This document shows, one piece after another, positions 26,901-35,439 of a DNA stretch of 64,000 bases; position 1 is the first letter of the stretch, and every line of letters begins with the position of its first letter. The notes beneath the pieces were generated by a model. The model searched no databases, had not been told where the DNA came from, and saw nothing but the letters and a program-made list of their open reading frames with translations. Source of the stretch: Alteromonas sp047556435 (GTDB taxonomy: Bacteria > Pseudomonadota > Gammaproteobacteria > Enterobacterales > Alteromonadaceae); the NCBI RefSeq assembly GCF_047556435.1, contig NZ_CP180210.1, positions 310,001 to 374,000 on the forward strand, given 5' to 3'. The translations under genes were made by a program, and so were the position numbers.

Positions 26901-27797
26901 TATTTTCATTGTCAGCAATGTACGTTGTTCGATATTGAACTTGGCGAAGTGACACTGGATGTCGCTCGCGCGGACGATGGCATGCTGATTCGTCAGGCTA
27001 ATGCGAAGAGTCGCCACGGTACACTTAGTGCCAGTGGTAAATGGTTATTTAACGATAGTGATAACACAACGCACCTGACCGGAACGCTGAACAGTGACGA
27101 TGTCGGTCTGATGCTACAGCAATACGGGGTCAACTCTGGCATAAAAGACTCATCGGCGCGTATCGAATTCGATCTTAACTGGCCGGAATCACCGATGGAT
27201 TTTGAGCTGGCAACCGTTGATGGTGACATTAACTGGGGGCTTACTGACGGCTACTTAACCGAGCTCAGCGACAAAGGCTCTCGTATATTTACCGTGTTCA
27301 GCCTGAACTCCTTGGTCAGAAAGCTGAGCCTGGATTTTCGCGATGTGTTTGCCAAAGGTTTCTTTTACGACAAGATGAGCGGGAGCTTGTCTATAGCAGA
27401 TGGCAAGGCCTATACCGACGACACGGAAATCGACGGAGGCGCGGGCGAAATTGAAATTCAGGGCTATACCGATCTGACTGCGCAGGAGCTGAATTACAAC
27501 GTGTCGTTTACGCCGAATGTCACCGGCAACCTGCCATTCCTTGTGTATTTTCTTGCCACACCGCAAACCGCGCTTGCCGCTCTGGCGCTCGATCAGGTAT
27601 TGACTTCAGCGAAGGTGATCTCCAACGTGAATTATCACGTTACCGGTACTATCAGCGAGCCTGTCATTAACGAGGTTGGGCGCGACAGTAAAGACATTCA
27701 ACTGCCGGCACGCACAATACCGAAAGAAAATGACGAAGAGACCCCGCTACGCGAGGACGATTTACAGCGACTAAAACTGGAGGTAATCGATGGTTAA
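23934..27797 (+). CDS. yhdP: AsmA-like phospholipid transporter YhdP
   Basis: 1287 residues, typical for YhdP, starting at GTG 23934. One N-terminal transmembrane helix (KLWLTLAILLVLFAVLLSVL) is followed by the repeating-beta-groove DUF3971/AsmA-like body that spans the periplasm; the C-terminal region ends in a charged tail. With TamB and YdbH it carries phospholipids to the outer membrane in E. coli. It lies between rng and tldD as in E. coli, except that a nitrilase gene is inserted before tldD; it overlaps that gene by eight bases. Confidence 0.94.
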   Translation: MTKLSTAAAYIVKKLWLTLAILLVLFAVLLSVLRYALPHIEHKKHLLEDYVNQQYGVNLTIESVHAVWQRSGPTVVLNKVSLAKDASSPVALNIDEVYVELDFWASLSQRLVSSRRFELVGLQLEIDADRLEGASDSDFPVVDALESLFLEQLQQFSLNDGEVILTRDGNQQTFDLEALAWINQGTRHQGRGAVQVRDLSNNSASFIIDLYGDKDNLSGVFYAKAEELDISPWVSEWLQISRPLSQSRANFEIWSELQDGKLDAVNVVFDRSLLEWGGEASRAVYTGLRGGSIQALPAANGWNVRVDQLILDSNTQTLVTDLVGHVSANGELLLNTVKPVSVNPFMMLLPLFSSDTSLEQLQAMKPQGQLATLQFQWKQHGPALAAKLLDISWNQTDLIPGLTSIDADVYWYKNQGSLKLSSSNSRLEINNLLDDNLEVSALNGEFYVYAVKPGQGDNGRQWWVQSNNIRFSSDKLSFTQQARYHINSGTLQSVVNVSPFSVSEVDSLLPDPVMGENTSAYLRRAFSGGGDIEHARILWDGKFSDFPFHDNSGVFQAFVGITDSEFTFDPNWPALTNLNLDLFFVNDALVMESPSATLMDVEISNMSAAIPSLTPSSELSIYATGTGTGEELAALMSSSSMADSLGNLLKNQVQVSGEVSSRLKLQIPFSGTNVKASGKVTLADNSIFISPTKMRFNNASGTINFKNDIVSFDGLQADLLEQPVALNMRGQQQEDAYLVDLDVSGKWSVAPLTNKFKPELGNYLGGESNWTGEVDLIIPKEGFSYKASISSTLTGLGSALPPPFNKRAGNDKVLLLSAEGNQQNSTISGTLGEDIRFDGILPHEEFQFSRAHLALGDSEFVGLGVGFSVSAALELVDIGSWYQTIEMLLDGEGEGGAGLFSVPERIFANVGTLRFAGQTLNDVAIIAKQVNKNWLLEVNAEEARATVNLYDQWLTRGIEIEADYLKLAKWEGADSETASEWNADTLPPVYFHCQQCTLFDIELGEVTLDVARADDGMLIRQANAKSRHGTLSASGKWLFNDSDNTTHLTGTLNSDDVGLMLQQYGVNSGIKDSSARIEFDLNWPESPMDFELATVDGDINWGLTDGYLTELSDKGSRIFTVFSLNSLVRKLSLDFRDVFAKGFFYDKMSGSLSIADGKAYTDDTEIDGGAGEIEIQGYTDLTAQELNYNVSFTPNVTGNLPFLVYFLATPQTALAALALDQVLTSAKVISNVNYHVTGTISEPVINEVGRDSKDIQLPARTIPKENDEETPLREDDLQRLKLEVIDG

Positions 27798-28608
27798 TCT
27801 GGTAGCCATACAAATGACATCCACCCCCGATGTACAGGAGAACCTGGACACTGTCGCAAGCGAGCTGACCAAGCTTGAAAAAGGTCAGGATACACTGGTG
27901 GTATTACCCGAATGCTTCGCCCGCTTTGGAACGCGGGACAGAGAGCAGCTTGCCGTGGCCGAAGAGAAAGACAACGGCCCCATTCAAAAACGGCTGTGTG
28001 AGTTAGCCAAAGAACATGCCTGCTATATTGTTTCCGGCACGTTCCCAATGAAGACTGATGATCCGGAAAAATTTAGTGCATCCTGCCTGCTAATTGGTCC
28101 TGATGGCCACGTGGTTACCGAGTACCAGAAAATTCATCTGTTTGATGTCTCTGTTGACGACAACACGGGCTCGTATTTGGAATCGAAGTATACCAAGGCT
28201 GGTGAACATGTCGTGGTAGCGGACACACCGATTGGCAGAATTGGCCTTGCAGTATGTTATGATGTGCGCTTTCCCGGCTTATTTGAAGCCATGGGCGATA
28301 TCGATATTCTTACGCTGCCCGCGGCATTTACGCGCTATACTGGCAATGCACACTGGCATACGCTGGTAAGATCCCGCGCCATCGAGAAGCAATGTTTTGT
28401 TATTGCGGCCGGTCAGGTGGGTGAACATGCAAACGGCCGTCAGACGTTCGGCCACAGTGTAATTTACTCACCCTGGGGCGATACACTTGCAGAGAAGGCT
28501 GACGGTGTGGGTATTGTGAAAGCCAGTGTAGATATTAACAAGCGGCAAGAACTACAAAAGAAAATGCCGGTTAAAGACCATAATCGATTCAGGAGTCATT
28601 TTGTCTAA
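27790..28608 (+). CDS. carbon-nitrogen hydrolase (Nit/omega-amidase-like)
   Basis: 272 residues with the nitrilase-superfamily triad: Glu41 (VVLPECF), Lys114 (YQKIHLFDV) and Cys156 (GLAVCYDVRFPGLF). These features match the Nit1/Nit2 branch, which acts on deaminated glutathione or omega-amides. The likely job is metabolite repair, but the substrate is not fixed by sequence alone. It overlaps yhdP by eight bases and tldD by eight, so it is part of the yhdP-tldD transcript. Confidence 0.9.
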   Translation: MVNLVAIQMTSTPDVQENLDTVASELTKLEKGQDTLVVLPECFARFGTRDREQLAVAEEKDNGPIQKRLCELAKEHACYIVSGTFPMKTDDPEKFSASCLLIGPDGHVVTEYQKIHLFDVSVDDNTGSYLESKYTKAGEHVVVADTPIGRIGLAVCYDVRFPGLFEAMGDIDILTLPAAFTRYTGNAHWHTLVRSRAIEKQCFVIAAGQVGEHANGRQTFGHSVIYSPWGDTLAEKADGVGIVKASVDINKRQELQKKMPVKDHNRFRSHFV

Positions 28609-30043
28609 TCACGTCGAACGCCATTTATTAACCGATTCAGGACTGGATACTCAGGCACTTGAGAAAGCGCTTGGACAAATCCACCGACACGATACTGACT
28701 TCGCCGATCTGTATTTTCAGTCTAGTCAGCACGAGACCTGGGTGCTTGAAGACGGCATCATTAAAGAAGGCAGCTACAATATCGAGCGCGGCGTTGGCGT
28801 AAGAGCGATCAGTGGCGAGAAAACCGGGTTTGCCTATTCTGACGAAATCAGCCCGGAAGCGCTGACGAAAGCGTGTCAGGCCGCAAGGACCATTGCGCCT
28901 GAGGGCGGCAGCGCTAAAGTTGCTGCATTGACTAAAGGCGACTATGTCGCGCGCTATCAATCAGACAACCCCATCCTGGCGATGCAGGATGCGGAAAAAA
29001 TCACGCTGCTAAAAGCCGTGGATGCCTACATCCGTAAGAAAGAGCCAGGCATTAATCAGGTCGTGGTAAGTTTGAGTGGAGTTTACGAAGAAGTCTTAAT
29101 CGCTGCCAGCGACGGGACATTGGCTACTGACATTCGCCCGCTGGTGCGTCTCAACTGCTCTGTACTGATGGAAAAAGGTGAGCGGCGGGAACGCGGCAGT
29201 GCTGGCGCGGGTGGTCGTTATGCCTATTCGTTTTTCACTCAGGATGAAAACGGCAAGCCTTATTATGAACAACTGGCCGAGGATGCTCTGCACATGGCGC
29301 GCGTGAATATGGAAGCCATTGCGTCTCCGGCCGGCACAATGCCGGTTGTATTAGGTAATGGCTGGCCAGGTGTACTGCTACACGAAGCTGTAGGTCACGG
29401 TTTGGAAGGTGACTTTAATCGTAAGGGCGCATCTACATTCAGCGGACGTATGGGCCAGCAAGTGGCTGCAAAAGGCGTTACCGTGGTGGACGACGGTACT
29501 CTGGAAAATCGTCGTGGTTCATTGTCTGTGGATGACGAAGGAACACCGACTCAGCACAATGTCTTGATAGAAGATGGCAAGCTGACCGGTTATATGCAGG
29601 ACAAAATGAATGCGCGCCTGATGGGCGTTAAGCCTACTGGTAATGGACGCCGAGAGTCTTATGCACATTTACCAATGCCGCGTATGACAAACACGTATAT
29701 GCTGGCCGGACAGCATGACCCGCAAGAAATCATCGCCAGTATTGATAAGGGTATTTATGCGCCGAACTTTGCTGGCGGCCAGGTGGATATCACATCCGGT
29801 AAGTTTGTGTTTTCCAGTGCTGAAGCCTACCTCATTGAAAATGGCAAGATCACCGCGCCGGTAAAAGGTGCAACCCTTATCGGTAACGGTCCCGAAGTTA
29901 TGCAGAAAATTTCAATGATCGGAAATGATGTGGCGCTTGATAAAGGTGTAGGTGTGTGTGGAAAGGACGGACAGAGTGTGCCTGTCGGTGTAGGTCAGCC
30001 TACATTGAAAGTGGATGAGCTGACCGTTGGTGGTACTGCTTAG
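28601..30043 (+). CDS. tldD: metalloprotease subunit TldD
   Basis: 480 residues. The zinc motif HEAVGH (His261-Glu262-xxx-His266) stands in LLHEAVGHGLEGD, the TldD signature. TldD forms a heterodimeric protease with TldE/PmbA (encoded at 31160) that trims unfolded peptides such as microcin B17 precursor and CcdA in E. coli. It is the last gene of the run from mreB onward and is closed by a strong terminator. Confidence 0.97.
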   Translation: MSNHVERHLLTDSGLDTQALEKALGQIHRHDTDFADLYFQSSQHETWVLEDGIIKEGSYNIERGVGVRAISGEKTGFAYSDEISPEALTKACQAARTIAPEGGSAKVAALTKGDYVARYQSDNPILAMQDAEKITLLKAVDAYIRKKEPGINQVVVSLSGVYEEVLIAASDGTLATDIRPLVRLNCSVLMEKGERRERGSAGAGGRYAYSFFTQDENGKPYYEQLAEDALHMARVNMEAIASPAGTMPVVLGNGWPGVLLHEAVGHGLEGDFNRKGASTFSGRMGQQVAAKGVTVVDDGTLENRRGSLSVDDEGTPTQHNVLIEDGKLTGYMQDKMNARLMGVKPTGNGRRESYAHLPMPRMTNTYMLAGQHDPQEIIASIDKGIYAPNFAGGQVDITSGKFVFSSAEAYLIENGKITAPVKGATLIGNGPEVMQKISMIGNDVALDKGVGVCGKDGQSVPVGVGQPTLKVDELTVGGTA

Positions 30044-30065
30044 CAATACCTTTTAACATACATTG

Positions 30066-30091
30066 AAAAGGCGCCGTTATGGCGCCTTTTT
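30066..30091 (+). terminator. terminator after tldD
   Basis: AAAAGGCGCC-GTTAT-GGCGCCTTTTT: a 10-bp perfect stem including the A/T pairs and a T-run, 22 bases after the tldD stop. The A-run on the left arm means it could also stop transcription coming from the small membrane protein gene on the minus strand. Confidence 0.92.
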
Positions 30092-30188
30092 CGTATACAT
30101 CATTCGTAAACATTAACCTTCGATGCGTATACTCCAAACCCTACTGAAACCACTTTGTTTATCAAACTATTGATAGTAAGTACTTACA

Positions 30189-30536
30189 TTATGGCTTTGC
30201 AGCATGCGCCCGGTGTCGGCCATGCCCCTTAATTTCCTCTTTCAGCGCCGAGTGTAAGCAGCGACTTTCAAATTCCTTAACGGCAACCCGGGCTAACAGC
30301 AATCCAACCACAACGGCAGCCAGATAAAACCATGGCGAGCCGGCTGTAAAAGCATATACAGCTAACACCAGTAATCCGGGAAAAAACGCAGGAGCGAAGA
30401 GTGCGTAAAGTCCGGTGCGAAACCAGACTGATTTTTTTGCCGCTCGCTTTTGTGCATTGTCCAGCAACGTAAACTGCCGGTCGCGGGGTAACTCTGAAAT
30501 TTCACTGAATTGGTCTATATACGCTTTAATGTCCAT
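30189..30536 (-). CDS. small membrane protein of unknown function
   Basis: 115 residues: a charged N-terminus (about 1-37), two close hydrophobic helices (about 40-62 and 68-85, LYALFAPAFFPGLLVLAVYAF in part), and a basic, His-rich tail ending GHGRHRAHAAKP. I do not recognise a family. Its ATG directly abuts the stop of darP (30537), so the two are co-transcribed and probably translationally coupled. Confidence 0.7.
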   Translation of the reverse strand: MDIKAYIDQFSEISELPRDRQFTLLDNAQKRAAKKSVWFRTGLYALFAPAFFPGLLVLAVYAFTAGSPWFYLAAVVVGLLLARVAVKEFESRCLHSALKEEIKGHGRHRAHAAKP

Positions 30537-31088
30537 TTAATTCTGCTCGTGGATTTCTTCTTTTAAATACTGGAACAGCTCGCGAAACGCTTTTGGCGGC
30601 GCATTCTTTTCCCGCTCTTTCTTAATCTGACGATGAAACTGTCGAAGCTTTTGCCTGTCCAGTTGCGGGTGTTCCTCAATAAGGTTCTGTATGGCACTGT
30701 CACCCTCACGGATCACTGCCTCACGGGCCTTTTCCAGTGCATGAAATTCAGCATTGGCCTGTTGATGGCGATTAGCAATGCGGTCCAGCGCCTCCTGAAT
30801 ATCAGCAACATCGCGCTGACGCATCAGCTTACCAATAAACTGAAGCTGGCGACGGTAGCCATCTTTTTTCTTATTGATTTTTCTGGCCGTTAGTACAGCG
30901 CTCTGTAGTTCATCGTCAAGAGGGATGGTTTCAAGGTGCGCTGCAGACAGACCCACCAGGGTTTCTCCCATTTTTTGCAGTTCTTCGGACTGGCGCTTTA
31001 ATTCCGACTTGCTAACAATTTCCTCTTCGAAATAGTCAGTATCGTCAAAATTGTTTTCTTCTTCAGAATGGGGCTTGTTATCGCTCAT
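30537..31088 (-). CDS. darP: ribosome-associated protein DarP (YjgA)
   Basis: 183 residues, highly charged and helical, opening with an acidic tract (EEENNFDDTDYFEEE) and then SKSELKRQSEELQKMGE, the conserved start of the YjgA/DarP domain, and (D)RQKLRQFHRQIKKE later. DarP helps late maturation of the 50S subunit and is next to pmbA in E. coli as here. It is transcribed away from pmbA across a 71-base divergent region. Confidence 0.94.
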   Translation of the reverse strand: MSDNKPHSEEENNFDDTDYFEEEIVSKSELKRQSEELQKMGETLVGLSAAHLETIPLDDELQSAVLTARKINKKKDGYRRQLQFIGKLMRQRDVADIQEALDRIANRHQQANAEFHALEKAREAVIREGDSAIQNLIEEHPQLDRQKLRQFHRQIKKEREKNAPPKAFRELFQYLKEEIHEQN

Positions 31089-31159
31089 TTGGAACTCATA
31101 AGTGTTACACTTCTCTAAATTGTAACGATGACAGACAGACTTGGATAGCGAAACTTACT

Positions 31160-32491
31160 ATGCAGATTGACCAGCAGGTAGCAGAAATTCAAACCATTGT
31201 TGATGACGTACTTAAACTTGCCAGGCAGAAAGGCGCGACACAGGCCGAAGCCAGCATGTCAAAAGTACAGGGAATTGCCGTCTCCTCACGGATGAAGGAA
31301 GTGGAAAACGTTGAATTTACCAATGATGGTGGCCTGGGGATCAGCGTATATGTAGGTAAGCATAAAGGTAGCGCATCGACTGCTGACCTCAGCAAAGAAG
31401 CGTTAACGCTGGCGGTGGAAAAAGCCATCGATATCGCAAAGTACACCAGTGAAGACCCATGTACCGGTCTTGCTGATGCTGAGTTGATGGCAACCGAGTT
31501 TCCGGATTTGGACTTGTACCACCCACAGCCGCTTGACCCGGAAAAAGCCATTCAGATTGCGATTGAAACAGAAACGGCGGCGATGGACTACGATAAGCGT
31601 ATTACCAATACTGACGGGGCCTCTTATAACGCCAACCTTGGCATGCGCGTTTACGGCAATACCCATGGCATTAACGCAGGATACCCCAGCAGCCGGTATA
31701 GCTTAAGCTGTATGGTAATTGGTGCCGATAATGACGACATGCAGCGTGATTATGCGTATACCGTTAGCAGAAAGGCCAGTGATTTACTCACGCCACAGGC
31801 GGTTGGCGAAGAAGCGGCGCACAACACGGTCTCACGACTCGGTGCGCGCAAGATCAGTACCGCCAAAGTGCCGGTAATTATGCATCGAGATTTGGCCTCC
31901 AGCCTGTTTGGTCATTATGTGAGTGCGATAAGCGGCGGGAACCTGTATCGGCGCTCCAGCTTCTTGTTGGATAAACTGGGGCATCAGGTGTTCCCGGAAT
32001 GGCTGACCATTGAAGAAAAGCCGCATCTGAAAGGCGCACTGGCCAGTTCTAATTTTGATAATGAAGGGGTTGCTACTCACGATATGACGATTGTGGATGC
32101 AGGCAAGCTGGCGACCTATCTTTATACCACCTACTCAGCCAGAAAGCTGAATACCAAAAGTAACGGCCATGCCGGCGGGATCCACAACTGGACCGTAGCG
32201 AATACCGGGCAGTCAGATGAGGAGCTGCTCAAAACCATGGGTACAGGCTTACTGGTAACCGAATTGATGGGACAGGGCGTGAACGTAGTTACCGGTGATT
32301 ACTCTCGCGGTGCTGCAGGTTTTTGGGTAGAAAATGGCGTTATTCAGTATCCGGTGCACGAGGTGACGATTGCCGGCAACCTGAAAGATATGTTTGCGGG
32401 CATTCAGGCCATTGGCGCGGTACAGGACAAGCGCGGTAGCGTGAGTACAGGCTCGATACTGCTTAATGAAATGAGCATCGCCGGAAGCTAA
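31160..32491 (+). CDS. pmbA: metalloprotease subunit TldE/PmbA
   Basis: 443 residues of the TldD/PmbA family but without the HExxxH zinc motif, as expected for TldE. Conserved segments include EVENVEFTNDGGLGISVY (in part) and the C-terminal GNLKDMF and SVSTGSILLNEMSIAG. It is the partner of TldD; the two genes are separated only by darP and its companion, which are on the other strand. ATG 31160 is at the end of a short divergent promoter region. Confidence 0.95.
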   Translation: MQIDQQVAEIQTIVDDVLKLARQKGATQAEASMSKVQGIAVSSRMKEVENVEFTNDGGLGISVYVGKHKGSASTADLSKEALTLAVEKAIDIAKYTSEDPCTGLADAELMATEFPDLDLYHPQPLDPEKAIQIAIETETAAMDYDKRITNTDGASYNANLGMRVYGNTHGINAGYPSSRYSLSCMVIGADNDDMQRDYAYTVSRKASDLLTPQAVGEEAAHNTVSRLGARKISTAKVPVIMHRDLASSLFGHYVSAISGGNLYRRSSFLLDKLGHQVFPEWLTIEEKPHLKGALASSNFDNEGVATHDMTIVDAGKLATYLYTTYSARKLNTKSNGHAGGIHNWTVANTGQSDEELLKTMGTGLLVTELMGQGVNVVTGDYSRGAAGFWVENGVIQYPVHEVTIAGNLKDMFAGIQAIGAVQDKRGSVSTGSILLNEMSIAGS

Positions 32492-32692
32492 TGCAGCGTT
32501 TGCGCTTGTAATACGATTATCTGAAGGGTGGCACTGACCGCCTTTTTTTGTGTCTGTTTCACCATTTTCTGAAGGTAAGTACCCCATAACCTCTGAATGT
32601 GTCTGAGCATCAGAACGACCGCAACATGCGTAAAGGAGGAGTAGAAAGGTGGGTTCCGAGACCTGTTGCGAAGCAAGGGACATGAAGAATAA

Positions 32693-32720
32693 AAAAACGC
32701 AGCCAGAAGGCTGCGTTTTT
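32693..32720. terminator. bidirectional terminator between pmbA and arcA
   Basis: AAAAACGCAGCC-AGAA-GGCTGCGTTTTT: a 12-bp perfect inverted repeat with A-run and T-run, lying between the converging pmbA and arcA genes; it can stop transcription from both sides. Confidence 0.92.
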
Positions 32721-32745
32721 AAGAAGATTGCTATTACTGATTTTC

Positions 32746-33453
32746 TTAACCGTCGACCGATCCGCAAAAACGGTAGCCTTCGCCGTGAATCGTTACAATC
32801 AACTCTTCATCGTTTGGCTCAGACTCAAAGTGTTTACGAATGCGACGGATAGTCACATCTACCGTTCTGTCATTAGGACGTAACTCACGGCCTGTCATTT
32901 CCATAATCAACTGCTCACGAGTAAGGATTTTACCCGGATTGCTCAGAAACAGGTGCAGCGCACGGAATTCTGAACGTGGCAGGCGGAACTCATGGCCGCT
33001 TGGAGAGATGAGTGAACGGCTATCGCCATCCAGTGTCCAGCCATTAAAGCTGACGCGGCTGGGGAGATCATCATCTTCAGCAGAGCTGGTAGTACGTGAC
33101 AGCAGGTTGCGTGCACGTATCGTCAGCTCACGTGGGTTGAACGGTTTGGTCAGATAGTCATCTGCACCAATTTCCAGACCCAGAATACGGTCTACGTCGT
33201 TATCGCGACCTGTCAGGAAAATCAGACCCACATTCTTACGGTCGCGAACTTCACGCGCCAGAATCAGGCCATTTTTACCTGGCAGGTTAATATCCATAAT
33301 GACCAGATTGATAGTGTGATTTTCAAAAAAATCATGCATTTGGTCGCCATTCTCAGCTTCAAAAACATTATAGCCTTCAGCCTCGAATAAGCTTTTCAGC
33401 GTGGTACGGGTGACCACTTCATCTTCTACAATTAACACATTTGGCGTCTGCAT
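32746..33453 (-). CDS. arcA: redox response regulator ArcA
   Basis: 235 residues. It has a receiver domain with acidic pocket VEDE (residues 9-12), phospho-acceptor Asp54 (VIMDINLPGKNG), Thr in FLTGRD and Lys in YLTKPFNPRELTIRARN, then an OmpR-type winged helix ending TIHGEGYRFCG. The long stretches shared with E. coli ArcA make the symbol safe. It represses aerobic respiration genes under low oxygen when phosphorylated. A histidine kinase gene lies 156 bases upstream in the same direction, see findings. Confidence 0.97.
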   Translation of the reverse strand: MQTPNVLIVEDEVVTRTTLKSLFEAEGYNVFEAENGDQMHDFFENHTINLVIMDINLPGKNGLILAREVRDRKNVGLIFLTGRDNDVDRILGLEIGADDYLTKPFNPRELTIRARNLLSRTTSSAEDDDLPSRVSFNGWTLDGDSRSLISPSGHEFRLPRSEFRALHLFLSNPGKILTREQLIMEMTGRELRPNDRTVDVTIRRIRKHFESEPNDEELIVTIHGEGYRFCGSVDG

Positions 33454-33609
33454 GGTGTTTCACACTCTTTTTACAATCGGTTTAAGCAATCTATCGGTTA
33501 AATTTTAATATTCGTAACGTTGTTTGCAAGCTGTTATCGAATATTAATAACTCCAAGGTATAGGGGTTTGCCAACAAATTTCAAGGACTTATTTACCCAA
33601 CAGCAGGTA

Positions 33610-35250
33610 TTACGCGGTTTTTGCATTAGCAACGGGGAATACAATGATAAATTCAACACCGTGCCCCTCTTCGCTGGTAAGAGAGATCGACCCATTCAAT
33701 GCTTGCGTTACCAGGTTGTAGACAAGATGCATACCCAGACCTGAGCCACCTTGTCCACGTTTAGTTGTGACAAACGGATCAAAGATTCGTTTCCTGATAT
33801 CCGGAGGAATTCCTTTGCCGTTGTCCCGGTAAATGAGTTTAAGCTTGTTGCCCGACATCAATTCAGCGCAAATATCAATTTGCCCTTCGTCAATATCTTC
33901 AAACCCGTGAATAATCGAATTCATGATCAAATTGATCAGAATCTGATTTATTGGGCCGGCCTTCGTTTCAACGGTGAGGGTAGGGTCGCACTCGATGTTG
34001 ATCTTATGTTGTACTTTTTTCAAACGAGGCCGCAATGACAGTAGTATCTCATTAACCAGCTGTGCAAAGCAAAAAGATCGACTGTTTTCACTGCTTTGAT
34101 CGACAGCAACTTGCTTAAAGCTGGAAATAAGCTCTGCAGCACGGTTTAAGTTGCGGTAAATGATGTTCAGGTTTTCCTGACTTTCTGCCAGAAACTTCGC
34201 CATCGTACTGGCTTTCAATGTTTTGTTCTCAAACTCTTTCTGTATTGTGACCAGCCTGTCCAGCATCATTGTCGAAGCTGTGACACCAAGCCCGATGGGC
34301 GTATTAACTTCATGGGCTACACCGGCCACCATGTCACCCAGCGAGGCCATTTTTTCGTTCTGTACAATTTGGCGCTGAAACTGATGCAGCTTCTCAAGGG
34401 TTTGAATGAGCTCCTGGTTAGCATCTTTCAATGCCAGCGTACGCTGATTAACCATGTCTTCCAGACTGGCATTGAGCTTTCGATGCTGTTCTTCGGCCTG
34501 CTTTTGCTTATGCATGTATTCCTGAATGCGGCTTAACATCACGTTGACCGCTTCGGAAAGAATGTCCAGCTCCCTGACATTAGAGCCTTCAGAGCGGCCT
34601 GAGTAATCACGCTGACGGGAAGTACGTTGCAAGAAATCAGCAATATTTTCGATTGGGCCGGTAATTACCCGCTGAAGTCGCAAGGCCAGCAGAAAACTAA
34701 CCAGCATCATTACCAGCATCACCGACAGGTTTATCAGTATGGTTTTGCCAACCTGATTATTAAGCGAGTCGGCGGACGCCCGCAGGAAAATATAGCCAAT
34801 GCGGTCTTCAGTATCATAACTGTCGTCTGCCTTCAGGGTAATATCGCGAGTAACCTCGATAAAGTTGCCCCTGAAGTTTGTGCTGTTAGGCTCATAATCA
34901 TCGCTGGCACGAATAGACACATTTCTTTTGTAGGCAGTAAACAACTCAAAGTTTTTACCGGGCTCGTCAGTGGTCCGGTAGATATTGACATTCAGTACAA
35001 TCGGAACGGTAGATAAACTGCTGAGTCGACGCTGTGTGGCACTAACGTCGTTCTCACGAATATAATTGCCGGCATTGCTGGCGATAAGTTCTGCCAGTGT
35101 CTCTACGTGGGTGACAATCTCTTTTTCGTACGTGGAAATTTGCGTATAAATAGACAGACCGGACGAAATCACCAGCGTGATTGTTGCGATGGCCATTACC
35201 ACCCATAAAAACAAGCTCCTGATCGAGAGCCTTACCATCGGGGATGTCAT
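33610..35250 (-). CDS. membrane sensor histidine kinase
   Basis: 546 residues: transmembrane helix (about 9-33), periplasmic sensor of about 135 residues, second helix (about 170-194), HAMP, a coiled coil (about 240-300), H-box with His313 (MASLGDMVAGVAHEVNTP) and HATPase_c with N-box (LINLIMNSIIHGF), G1 (DNGKGIP) and G2 (GSGLGMHL). There is no receiver or Hpt domain, unlike ArcB. The NTP after HE puts it in the AtoS-like HisKA group. It sits upstream of arcA, same strand, 156 bases apart. The input signal is unknown. Confidence 0.9.
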   Translation of the reverse strand: MTSPMVRLSIRSLFLWVVMAIATITLVISSGLSIYTQISTYEKEIVTHVETLAELIASNAGNYIRENDVSATQRRLSSLSTVPIVLNVNIYRTTDEPGKNFELFTAYKRNVSIRASDDYEPNSTNFRGNFIEVTRDITLKADDSYDTEDRIGYIFLRASADSLNNQVGKTILINLSVMLVMMLVSFLLALRLQRVITGPIENIADFLQRTSRQRDYSGRSEGSNVRELDILSEAVNVMLSRIQEYMHKQKQAEEQHRKLNASLEDMVNQRTLALKDANQELIQTLEKLHQFQRQIVQNEKMASLGDMVAGVAHEVNTPIGLGVTASTMMLDRLVTIQKEFENKTLKASTMAKFLAESQENLNIIYRNLNRAAELISSFKQVAVDQSSENSRSFCFAQLVNEILLSLRPRLKKVQHKINIECDPTLTVETKAGPINQILINLIMNSIIHGFEDIDEGQIDICAELMSGNKLKLIYRDNGKGIPPDIRKRIFDPFVTTKRGQGGSGLGMHLVYNLVTQALNGSISLTSEEGHGVEFIIVFPVANAKTA

Positions 35251-35439
35251 TATAATCTGTCTGAAACGTTTATATGCATTTTCTTATTTGTTAATAGTGG
35301 CGCATCACAGTGCAAAAGGAAAGCTTTCTGCTCAAAACTCCTTCAATTTGAGACGTTTTTGAAGGATATTGCAAACTCTACTTTGCGGTGTTGCCGCTGT
35401 TAGTTGTGTCCCTTTCACCACTTGCTAAAAAAACACAGG

